A DNA stretch of 15,323 nucleotides, taken from contig CANTHI010000022.1 in assembly GCA_947653505.1 (NCBI GenBank), forward strand, positions 1-15,323, given 5' to 3'. The notes under the pieces were generated by a model, which was given only the letters and a program-made list of their open reading frames with translations, did no database searches and had not been told where the DNA came from. The stretch's first letter is position 1. Each line of letters starts with the position of its first letter. A program made the position numbers and the translations under genes. Source of the stretch: an uncultured Eubacterium sp. (GTDB lineage: Bacteria > Bacillota_A > Clostridia > Lachnospirales > Lachnospiraceae). Of the stretch, positions 6,949 to 13,732 are shown one piece after another.

Positions 6949-8193
6949 TTACTGCTGCATGCATCTGCACGACTTTTGGAACAGTATAAATCCCAGCACA
7001 AACAGCACGACCAGAGACCCGATCCCATAGTGGATACTGCCCGTAATCTGGCTCGTAACGCTCACCAGCATCGTCCCCAGAAAGGAAGCTCCTTTTCCGC
7101 AAATATCGAAAATTCCAAAATATTCCCCTGACTGCTCCTTTGGAATGATCTTTGCAAAATGGGAACGCGACAGCGCCTGCACGCCGCCCTGAAACAAACC
7201 GACACAGACTGCCAGTATCCAGAATTTCGTCTGCGAATCCAGCGTCATTCCAAACAGCGTAATCAGCGTATACGCCACAATACAGATGGATATTAACGTC
7301 TTTGCCGGATACCTGCCCGAAAGCCTGCCAAACACCAGCGTTGCCGGAAATGCCACAATCTGCGTCACCAGAAGCGCCAGCAAAAGCCCCGTTGTATCCA
7401 GCCCCAGCGCAGTCCCATAGGCTGTCGCCATGTCAATAATCGTATACACCCCGTCAATATAGCAGAAAAATGCCAGCAGAAACCAGAATACCTGCGGATG
7501 CCTGCGCATATTTTTTACCGTAACCGCAAGTCTTTGAAAGCTGCCGCGGACAATCCCGGACTGCGCCGGCACATAGTGCATCTGCCGGTAAGACCGCAAT
7601 AGCGGAACCGTTACCAGAAACCACCAGACCGCGGACAGCGCAAACGTAACTGTCATCGCATTCATCTGTCCCAGTCCGGTCTGCGTCGCGGATAGTACAA
7701 GCGCAAGGCCCGCGATAAACGGTATACAGCTGCCAATGTATCCCCACGCAAATCCTCTGGCTGACACCTCGTCCATCCGTTCCGGCTTCGTCACATCTGA
7801 GAGCATGGCATCATAAAAAATCAGGCTCGCGGAAAATCCGCATTTTGCTATAACAAACAGCACGAGAAACGCAATCCAGGACCGCATAAATCCAAGCAGA
7901 AAACACCCTGCCGTCCCAAGCAGCATGCTTCCGGTAAAAATCGGTTTTTTAAAGCCTTTAAAATCGGTCATCGTTCCAAGCACTGGTCCGGCAAACGCTA
8001 CAATCAGCGTTACAGCCGAAGCCGCATAGCCCCAGTACGCCAGATAATCTACCGAAGAAAGCCCTCCCTGCTTCGCGATCTCATCAAAATAAATCGGAAA
8101 CAGCGTAGCTACAAGCAGTACAAAAGCAGAATTTCCAACATCATATAAAATCCATGCTTTTTCCATTTTCGTCAACTTCATTTTTACCGGCAT
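6949..8193 (-). CDS. UMF1/Atg22-type MFS transporter (414 aa)
   Basis: An integral membrane permease with about 11-12 hydrophobic helices. Family marks are DVGNSAFVLLVATLFPIYF (residues 18-36), FYDAMLSDV (126-134), GGVQALSRS (336-344) and GEYFGIFD (357-364), all typical of UMF1 (Atg22-like) members of the MFS. The fungal relative Atg22 exports amino acids from the vacuole; bacterial substrates are largely unknown. GAGGAGA seven to eight bases before the ATG at 8193 supports the start. Its leader contains a hairpin (8218-8245), and the minisatellite lies further upstream. It is on the same strand as the lipase-like gene upstream and the M14 peptidase downstream. A role in peptide or amino acid movement linked to wall turnover is possible but unsupported beyond location. 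Confidence 0.92.
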   Translation of the reverse strand: MPVKMKLTKMEKAWILYDVGNSAFVLLVATLFPIYFDEIAKQGGLSSVDYLAYWGYAASAVTLIVAFAGPVLGTMTDFKGFKKPIFTGSMLLGTAGCFLLGFMRSWIAFLVLFVIAKCGFSASLIFYDAMLSDVTKPERMDEVSARGFAWGYIGSCIPFIAGLALVLSATQTGLGQMNAMTVTFALSAVWWFLVTVPLLRSYRQMHYVPAQSGIVRGSFQRLAVTVKNMRRHPQVFWFLLAFFCYIDGVYTIIDMATAYGTALGLDTTGLLLALLVTQIVAFPATLVFGRLSGRYPAKTLISICIVAYTLITLFGMTLDSQTKFWILAVCVGLFQGGVQALSRSHFAKIIPKEQSGEYFGIFDICGKGASFLGTMLVSVTSQITGSIHYGIGSLVVLFVLGFILFQKSCRCMQQ

Positions 8194-8217
8194 CTGTCCA
8201 TCTCCTCATTCTCCTTC

Positions 8218-8251
8218 CCGCAGCCAGTATCTATTGCGCCTGCGGTTTTTT
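8218..8251 (+). terminator. Terminator-like hairpin on the plus strand inside the UMF1 leader
   Basis: CCGCAG (8218-8223) pairs with CTGCGG (8240-8245) and is followed on the plus strand by six T and then ATTT. No plus-strand gene is supported upstream, so it would end only an antisense transcript. On the minus strand the same stem lies just before the ribosome site of the UMF1 gene and could affect its translation. Confidence 0.35.
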
Positions 8252-8296
8252 ATTTCTCTCTGAAATTTATCATTTCCCTGATTTCATGTTCTATGT

Positions 8297-8440
8297 GGTC
8301 TTTATTTCTATATGGTCTTTATTTCTATATTTCTACATTTTTATCCGGGCTTTATTTCCATATTTCTACATTTCTATCCGGGCTTTATTTCCATATTTCT
8401 ACATTTCTATCCGGGCTTTATTTCTATCTGGTCTTTATTG
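8297..8440. repeat. Composite 33-bp minisatellite between lipase-like and UMF1 genes
   Basis: Three full 33-base units lie in tandem at 8314-8346, 8347-8379 and 8380-8412. The last two are identical and the first differs at about three positions. Partial copies flank them at 8297-8313 and from 8413. On the minus strand each unit is three related 8-mers (TAGAAATG, TAGAAATA, TGGAAATA) plus a 9-base AAGCCCGGA. The array fills most of the 263-base gap between 8194 and 8456, and I see no promoter in it. Confidence 0.9.
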
Positions 8441-8456
8441 ATTTCCAATCTCCCCC

Positions 8457-9434
8457 TTAACCGGTCTGCAGAAAGGAAAAAATCTCTTCCAGGAAACGCA
8501 TCTGCGGCCCGTCCTTCGCGTTAAAAATCTCATGTTTCTCATCCAGAAACCAGACCAGTCTCGCATGCTTTAATTTTCCCGCAAATCTGCAGATCTCGTC
8601 CGTATTTACCATATGATCCCTGCCTGCCGCAAAGACCAGCACCGGTATGCCAATCTTTGCGATATGTTCCGAAGCCTGTACAAAAACAGATGCCTGCTGC
8701 GCCGCACATACCCAGCTGTAGCAGGCGCCGCTCGTACGGCATCTTTTATTTTCCAGTCTCTTTCCATGCGCATACAGATACCGCTCCTGCGACAGACTGC
8801 TGCTGCGTTCAAATTTCGGTTTTTTCGAAAATCCATGCTGCCCGGCCGCATATGCCTTGCCAAACCCGCACAGCTTGCAGGCACGCGCAATCATCATCGC
8901 CGCCGGATACGGCAGTCCGCCGACTTTCATCTGAATCATCGGCGCCGAAAGGACTGCTTTTTGAAAATCCCGCGGATACCGCTCCAGATACAGTGCACCG
9001 ATCGCACCACCCATAGAATGCGCAAACAATATCATTTCATTCCGGTGCGGCTTTACAATTTTATTTACAAAAATATGCAGATCCCGCACATAATGCGCAA
9101 AGCTTTCCACATAGACCTTTTCCATATTGGAAAGGACACGCTGGGATCTGCCATGCCCGCGGTGCTCCGCAAGAAACACCGAATAGCCTGCCTGCAGAAA
9201 ATAATAAATCATCTCGTCATATTTTTCCGCAAATTCACTAAATCCATGCGAAATCACAATATTCCCTCTCGCATTTTCCCTGATATAAGTAAAATAGCAA
9301 ATCTGTGTACCGTCAAAGCTGATAAACTTTCCACGGCGGCGGTACTTTTTCAGATATGTCTGTGATATCTGCTCCATCCGCTCACAAAACCCTGTTTCCT
9401 GCAGATGCTCTATTTTTATTTGTTCTGTCATCAT
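8457..9434 (-). CDS. Alpha/beta hydrolase, monoglyceride lipase/lysophospholipase-like (325 aa)
   Basis: A serine hydrolase of the S33/PldB-like group. The catalytic triad is visible: Ser140 in the elbow FAHSMGG (137-143), Asp273 in AAGRDHMV and His301 in DEKHEIFN. The oxyanion region is ISHGFSEF (61-68), and EHRGHGRS (90-97) is the typical loop after strand 4 in this group. There is no signal peptide, so it is expected in the cytoplasm or at the inner membrane face. Likely substrates are monoacylglycerols or lysophospholipids. ATGs at 9434 and 9431 are both possible; the ribosome site is weak (GGA about eight bases away). The gene follows the glycerophosphodiester phosphodiesterase by 58 bases with no terminator, suggesting co-transcription and a joint role in glycerolipid turnover (inference). 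Confidence 0.92.
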   Translation of the reverse strand: MMTEQIKIEHLQETGFCERMEQISQTYLKKYRRRGKFISFDGTQICYFTYIRENARGNIVISHGFSEFAEKYDEMIYYFLQAGYSVFLAEHRGHGRSQRVLSNMEKVYVESFAHYVRDLHIFVNKIVKPHRNEMILFAHSMGGAIGALYLERYPRDFQKAVLSAPMIQMKVGGLPYPAAMMIARACKLCGFGKAYAAGQHGFSKKPKFERSSSLSQERYLYAHGKRLENKRCRTSGACYSWVCAAQQASVFVQASEHIAKIGIPVLVFAAGRDHMVNTDEICRFAGKLKHARLVWFLDEKHEIFNAKDGPQMRFLEEIFSFLQTG

Positions 9435-9492
9435 GATTCATTCCGGTTCTTTTTTTTCCAGTTTTTTTCCAGTTCTTTCTGCCACGCAGCCG

Positions 9493-10281
9493 TTACAGAA
9501 TCTTTTCCAGCTCCCGTACAAGCCCGGGAATCAGCTTTCCATCCTCATATTCATCTGCGACTGCCCTGCCCAGCTGCGGATCATTGGTAATCATCGCATC
9601 CGTCCCATTTTCACATAACAGACGCATATGCTCCTCTTCATTCACCGTCCATACATGTACCTTCAGTCCGTGCTTTTTGCACTCCTCAAAAAAATCCGGA
9701 TACTGGACGTTATAAATCGCCGGATGAAGCGCATCTGCCTGAACCGTCTTTTTTGCATAGGAAAACACGCCTATCATGCCGTCCTGATACAGCAATCCGG
9801 TTTTTGCATCCGGCTTTAGCCGTTTCAGCCTGCGGACACTGTAATGATTAAACGAAGAATAAATAACCCACTCCTGCATCCCCATCCGCTCTGTCAGCTC
9901 CAGCACCTGTTCCTCGATATCCGGATAAAAAATAATTCCTGTTTTTAATTCCACATTAACCGTCAGCCCTGTCGGCCGGATCATCTCATAGACCTCCTCC
10001 AGCGTCGGAATATGCTGCGGCCCGTACTGCGGAAACTGCTGGTTCACATTGAGCTTTTTTAACCGCTCATACGTAAAATCCTTTACCCAGCCGGAAGAAC
10101 CGCTGACCCGGTCTACCATTTCATCGTGAATCACGACCAGTTTTCCATCCTTTGTCTGCTGTACATCCAGTTCAATTCCATCCGCTTTATATTCTGCTGC
10201 CAGCTGAAAAGCTGCCATTGTGTTTTCCGGTGCAGACGCACTGGCTCCTCTGTGTGCCCATACAAGTGTTTTTTTCATCAT
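9493..10281 (-). CDS. Glycerophosphodiester phosphodiesterase (262 aa)
   Basis: Hydrolyses glycerophosphodiesters to glycerol-3-phosphate and an alcohol. From the chosen start the motifs are WAHRGASASAPENT (8-21) with catalytic His10, DGIELDVQQTKDG (34-46) with metal ligands Glu37 and Asp39, VVIHDE with His52, and VNVELKTG with Glu111, all as in GDPD TIM barrels. There is no signal peptide, so it should be cytoplasmic. The longest frame starts 24 codons earlier at 10353, but AAAGG (10289-10293) sits seven bases before the ATG at 10281 and homologues begin just before the HRGA motif, so the short start is used; the next codon (10278) is also ATG. The MFS/spermidine-synthase-like gene lies 87 bases upstream and the lipase-like gene 58 bases downstream. 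Confidence 0.95.
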   Translation of the reverse strand: MMKKTLVWAHRGASASAPENTMAAFQLAAEYKADGIELDVQQTKDGKLVVIHDEMVDRVSGSSGWVKDFTYERLKKLNVNQQFPQYGPQHIPTLEEVYEMIRPTGLTVNVELKTGIIFYPDIEEQVLELTERMGMQEWVIYSSFNHYSVRRLKRLKPDAKTGLLYQDGMIGVFSYAKKTVQADALHPAIYNVQYPDFFEECKKHGLKVHVWTVNEEEHMRLLCENGTDAMITNDPQLGRAVADEYEDGKLIPGLVRELEKIL

Positions 10282-10288
10282 ACCATAA

Positions 10289-10293
10289 CCTTT
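10289..10293 (-). promoter_or_regulatory. Ribosome binding site fixing the phosphodiesterase start
   Basis: AAAGG seven bases before the first of two adjacent ATG codons (10281 and 10278). It favours a start immediately before the catalytic HRGA motif over the upstream in-frame ATG at 10353. Confidence 0.6.
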
Positions 10294-10368
10294 ATTCTTA
10301 ATTTTATATTTATTTTTATACATCCCCTGTCTGAAAGAGAAGCCTGCTTCCATCCGTTTCTTCTATAT

Positions 10369-11970
10369 TTAGAGCTGTTCCAGCAAACCTCTGAGTCCTT
10401 CGCGTTCGTAAAGTCCACGGTAATACTCCACCTCCTCACGGATCAGCTCATCAATGACCCGCATACCAAGCAGTTCCACCGGCGCACGGTCATCCGTCAG
10501 CAGATAGCCGCCAGGCTCATACGCCTGCAGGACTTCCAGCGTCCCATCCATCAGATCCGCCAGCTCACGATCTGGTGTAAGCGCCATATTATCCTGCATG
10601 ACCTCCAGGATATCCGGCGAAGCAGAGGCAAACAGCTCACGGTTTGTAGACCCTTTCACATCCGCGGTATAAACATGCGCAAATACATGGCTGATCGTAT
10701 CAGACAGATACTGGTTAATATTTCCTTCCTGTGAACCCCGCATATTCATATTTACGACCATGACCCCGTCATCTTTTAAATGCGCTCTTACCATCTGAAA
10801 AAACTCCAGGGACGACATCTGAAACGGTATCGTAATATCCTGATAGGCATCAACCATAATCACATCATACTTATGATCCGTAACGCCTAAATATGCACGC
10901 CCGTCATAAGCTGCCACCGGAATCTGCGGCGGCATTTCAAAATATGTCCGGGCAAGCGCCGTGATCTTTTCATCAATCTCTACTCCCTCTGTACGAAGAT
11001 TGGGAAAATACCGTTCGCACTGCGCGGCAAACGTACCGGTTCCCATCCCGAGAATCAGCACATCCATCTGATCTTTTTCATAAACACCCGCCATAAACGG
11101 AGCCGCCATCGCATAATCGTAATACATCCCCGTCAGGCTCTGGTCTTTTTTCAGAATAGACTGCACACCAAACAGCACATTCGTAGACAGTATGACACTG
11201 TCCGCATCCTCTTTTACCTGCAGATAATTATAGACCGATTCCCCTTCGTAGGAAAGATCCGTTTCCCAGAACGCAAAGCTGTCTGATCTTCCAGCCAGAC
11301 AGCAAAGCAGAAACAAAAAAACGCCCGTCACCATCCCCCTGCCGCCTCTCTTTTCAGAGACAAAATAAACAATTGCCAGTAGCAGCAAAATTCCCGCAAA
11401 GATCAGAAACGTCATCGATATGCCGACCGCCGGAATCGTGACAAACGTCGGCAGAAATGTCCCGAGAATACTTCCGATCGTATTTGACGCATTCAGCATC
11501 CCTACAACCCTGCCGTTATCCTCCAGACTGTCTACCGTATATTTTACAAGCGAAGGCGTCACCGTCCCAAGCAGAAACAGAGGAAACACAAAGATGACCA
11601 TACAGGCCAGAAACGCCGCCAGAATCAGGAAATTGCTGTTTACCGTAAAAATAAGCAGCGCCGAAATCCCAAGAATCAGATATTTCCCGACCGCCGGGAT
11701 CGCCGCAATCCAGACCGCCGCCACAATCATCCGCCGGTACAGTCTGTCAGGCTCCGGATGCAGATCTGCCATCCTGCCCCCATAAATATTGCCAAGCGCC
11801 ATCGCGATCATAATCGTTCCGATAATAATGGTCCATACGATCTGGGAAGAACTAAAATAGGGCGCAAGCAGCCGGCTGGCCCCCAGCTCTACTGCCATGA
11901 CTGACATCCCTGCGAAAAACTCTGTCAGGTACAAATACGTCTTATTGTGTAAAATACGTGCCTGTTTCAT
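10369..11970 (-). CDS. MFS-fused spermidine synthase-like protein (533 aa)
   Basis: A membrane protein with about 7-8 N-terminal helices (residues 10-225) of the MFS-like type fused to a spermidine-synthase-like Rossmann domain (about 245-510). The cofactor motif is ILGMGTGT (306-313), followed by GVEIDEKI with Glu331, AAYDGRAYL (353-361) and VDAYQD (373-378). The canonical spermidine synthase DxxDP acceptor motif is altered, so the reaction is uncertain; SAM or decarboxylated SAM binding is likely. The start was moved 21 codons in from 12033 because the upstream ATG overlaps the -10 box of the promoter, while GAAAGG (11979-11984) lies eight bases before 11970. It is the first gene of its transcript and is followed by the phosphodiesterase. 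No speD, speA or other polyamine gene is nearby. Confidence 0.93.
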   Translation of the reverse strand: MKQARILHNKTYLYLTEFFAGMSVMAVELGASRLLAPYFSSSQIVWTIIIGTIMIAMALGNIYGGRMADLHPEPDRLYRRMIVAAVWIAAIPAVGKYLILGISALLIFTVNSNFLILAAFLACMVIFVFPLFLLGTVTPSLVKYTVDSLEDNGRVVGMLNASNTIGSILGTFLPTFVTIPAVGISMTFLIFAGILLLLAIVYFVSEKRGGRGMVTGVFLFLLCCLAGRSDSFAFWETDLSYEGESVYNYLQVKEDADSVILSTNVLFGVQSILKKDQSLTGMYYDYAMAAPFMAGVYEKDQMDVLILGMGTGTFAAQCERYFPNLRTEGVEIDEKITALARTYFEMPPQIPVAAYDGRAYLGVTDHKYDVIMVDAYQDITIPFQMSSLEFFQMVRAHLKDDGVMVVNMNMRGSQEGNINQYLSDTISHVFAHVYTADVKGSTNRELFASASPDILEVMQDNMALTPDRELADLMDGTLEVLQAYEPGGYLLTDDRAPVELLGMRVIDELIREEVEYYRGLYEREGLRGLLEQL

Positions 11971-11978
11971 GTTTACTG

Positions 11979-11984
11979 CCTTTC
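11979..11984 (-). promoter_or_regulatory. Ribosome binding site fixing the start at 11970
   Basis: GAAAGG eight bases before the ATG at 11970. It selects this start over the in-frame ATG at 12033, which lies within the promoter. Confidence 0.7.
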
Positions 11985-12028
11985 TTTGGATAATGGACAT
12001 TCTGTGTGCAGGATGATCCGTTTTTACT

Positions 12029-12057
12029 ATCATAACAAATTATGGCAGTTTAGGCAA
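12029..12057 (-). promoter_or_regulatory. Sigma-A promoter of the spermidine synthase-like operon
   Basis: TTGCCT (12052-12057), a 17-base spacer and TATGAT (12029-12034) on the minus strand. Transcription would start near 12022, giving a leader of about 50 bases. A small palindrome, TTGCCGCAA, lies about 10 bases upstream of the -35 and could be a regulator site. Confidence 0.75.
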
Positions 12058-12107
12058 TGATCTTTTGTTGCGGCAACTGAAACATGGAACGCTTTTGTGT
12101 CTGGACA

Positions 12108-12151
12108 GAAAAAAGTGTAAAGCAAACTGAAAGCCCAGCATACTTTACACT
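12108..12151 (-). terminator. Intrinsic terminator of the kinase-GH3 operon
   Basis: AGTGTAAAG (12143-12151 on the minus strand) pairs with CTTTACACT (12114-12122), with an inner CTG/CAG pairing across the loop, followed by a run of six T. It lies 25 bases after the GH3 stop and isolates this operon from the promoter at 12029-12057. Confidence 0.9.
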
Positions 12152-12175
12152 CTGGTTATCAACCGTTTTGTCTAT

Positions 12176-13729
12176 TTATGATTCTTTAGAAAGCAGGGCA
12201 TATTTCACTTTTAGGATCCTGCGCACAGACGCATCCACCCGTTCTTCTGTCAGACGTCCGGCTGCCACCGCATCCGTAACGGCCTGATAAGCTGTCTGGA
12301 AATGGGAAGACAGCAGCAGCAGATCACATCCGGCCTCCAATGCCAGTACCGCAGCCTCACCTGGTCCATAATGGTTCACAATAGCTCCCATACCCATATC
12401 ATCCGTTACAATAATACCGCCATACCCCATCTCTTTTCGTAAAAGATCCGTAATCATCGTTCCTGACAGTGATACCGGCACATTGCTTCCGGTAACAGAC
12501 GGGACAGAAATATGGGAAGCCATAATCATTGGTATTTTCCGCTTCACAGCTTTTTGAAACGGAACCAGTTCGCTTTTTTGCAGTTCTGTAAGTGTTTTCT
12601 CTGTATAAGCCAGTCCTTCGTGCGTATCACCTGCCGTACACCCGTGTCCCGGAAAATGCTTAAAGCATGGCAGTATCCCATGATCAGACAATCCATCTGC
12701 CATGCTAAGCGCCATATCCGCAACCATATCTGCATCGGAGCCGAACGAACGGTCTCCGATCGCAGCATTTGCAGGATTTGTCAGTACATCTGCGTCCGGA
12801 GCAAAATCAACATTGAAGCCAGACGCAGACAGATAACTGCCAATCGTATCTCCTGCTTCATAAGCTTTTGTCACATCGTTTGTCAGACCAATTTCAGCCA
12901 TCGCCGGAATTTTTTTCACTGAAAATCCGGAATTTCCTCCGATCCGTGCGACCCGGCCGCCCTCCTCATCTACACCGAGAAAAACTGGTATCCCATTCCG
13001 GCTGAATGCATATTTCTTTGTATTTGCCAGCATCTTCTTTGTCTGTTCTTCATTCTGCAGATTTCCAGCCCGGTAAATCAGTCCGCCCACCGGATACCGC
13101 TCCAGTGCCTTCCTGGTTGCTTCACCTGCCGCAGTCACTTTAGAGTACCCGGTAATCAGCGTTTCCGGAGAAACCATAAACAGCTGTGCAATCTTATCTT
13201 CCAAAGGAAGCTCCTGCAACCGGTCAGAAACCCAGTTTTCTTTTTTTGAAAAACTGGCATTATCTTTGTTCTGTTTTTCCAAAGCTTCCTTTTTCTGCCC
13301 TTTAGCTCCGTCCTGACCGGTATTTCTGCTGTCCTGCGACAGTTCTTTTTCCGGATTTTCTTCAGGTGCCATGCCATCTTCCAGATTTTTTTCCGGTATC
13401 CTGTCGTCTTCCAGATTTTTTTCCAGTGTCATGCCATCTTCCGCTTTTTCAGCACCCGGATCGTCTTCCAGATTTTTTTCCAATACCATGCCATCTTCCG
13501 CTTTTTCAGCACCCGGATCGTCTTCCAGATTTTTTTCCGGTGTCATGCCATCCTCCGCTTTTTCAGTATCCGGATCTTTTTGCTGCTCCGTTTCTTCCTC
13601 TACGGCTGCAGAGGAGGCCAGCTTTTCCAGCGGCCGTCCATGTCCGTTTTCACATCCACCTGCAGTCACGGAAAAACAGATCACGGCAGCAATTGCCAGA
13701 GCTCCTCTCAGCCATACTTTTTTTACCAT
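12176..13729 (-). CDS. GH3 beta-N-acetylhexosaminidase lipoprotein, NagZ-like (517 aa)
   Basis: An exported glycoside hydrolase family 3 enzyme that should release beta-linked N-acetylglucosamine from muropeptides or related glycans. A basic start and hydrophobic stretch end in a lipobox-like TAGGC with Cys26 as the lipid site. Residues 56-112 are three 19-residue acidic repeats, with a Glu/Lys-rich linker to about 165. The TIM barrel follows: GVDEEGGRVARIGG (252-265), KHFPGHG (357-363), GDTHEGL (367-373) carrying the NagZ-type Asp-His dyad (His370), and TDDMGMGAI (442-450) with the nucleophile aspartate. Length and order match Gram-positive lipoprotein NagZ such as B. subtilis YbbD, without a second C-terminal domain. 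The ATG at 13729 is three bases after the kinase stop; its GAGGA site lies inside the kinase gene, so translation is probably coupled. Confidence 0.95.
   Translation of the reverse strand: MVKKVWLRGALAIAAVICFSVTAGGCENGHGRPLEKLASSAAVEEETEQQKDPDTEKAEDGMTPEKNLEDDPGAEKAEDGMVLEKNLEDDPGAEKAEDGMTLEKNLEDDRIPEKNLEDGMAPEENPEKELSQDSRNTGQDGAKGQKKEALEKQNKDNASFSKKENWVSDRLQELPLEDKIAQLFMVSPETLITGYSKVTAAGEATRKALERYPVGGLIYRAGNLQNEEQTKKMLANTKKYAFSRNGIPVFLGVDEEGGRVARIGGNSGFSVKKIPAMAEIGLTNDVTKAYEAGDTIGSYLSASGFNVDFAPDADVLTNPANAAIGDRSFGSDADMVADMALSMADGLSDHGILPCFKHFPGHGCTAGDTHEGLAYTEKTLTELQKSELVPFQKAVKRKIPMIMASHISVPSVTGSNVPVSLSGTMITDLLRKEMGYGGIIVTDDMGMGAIVNHYGPGEAAVLALEAGCDLLLLSSHFQTAYQAVTDAVAAGRLTEERVDASVRRILKVKYALLSKES
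13394..13564 (-). repeat. Three 57-bp in-frame repeats in the GH3 lipoprotein gene
   Basis: Units at 13508-13564, 13451-13507 and 13394-13450 encode 19 residues of the pattern EKAEDGM-x-x-EKNLEDD-x-x-x. A shortened degenerate copy follows toward 13350. The segment lies between the lipid anchor and the enzyme domain, so it reads as a flexible acidic spacer able to change length by slippage. Confidence 0.9.
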
Positions 13730-13732
13730 AGG

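Noticed and set aside
8297..8440. CRISPR array
   Set aside because: Units are directly contiguous with no unique spacers, and no cas genes are present.
8154..8441. Plus-strand frame with an 11-residue hydrophobic repeat (FYISIRALFPY type)
   Set aside because: The repeat is a by-product of the 33-base minisatellite being a multiple of three. The frame starts antisense to the UMF1 gene and has no convincing ribosome site.
8613..9365. 250-codon plus-strand frame
   Set aside because: It is fully antisense to the alpha/beta hydrolase, which has a complete catalytic triad.
11971..12033. Longer N-terminus for the spermidine-synthase-like protein
   Set aside because: The ATG at 12033 overlaps the -10 box at 12029-12034 and has no ribosome site.
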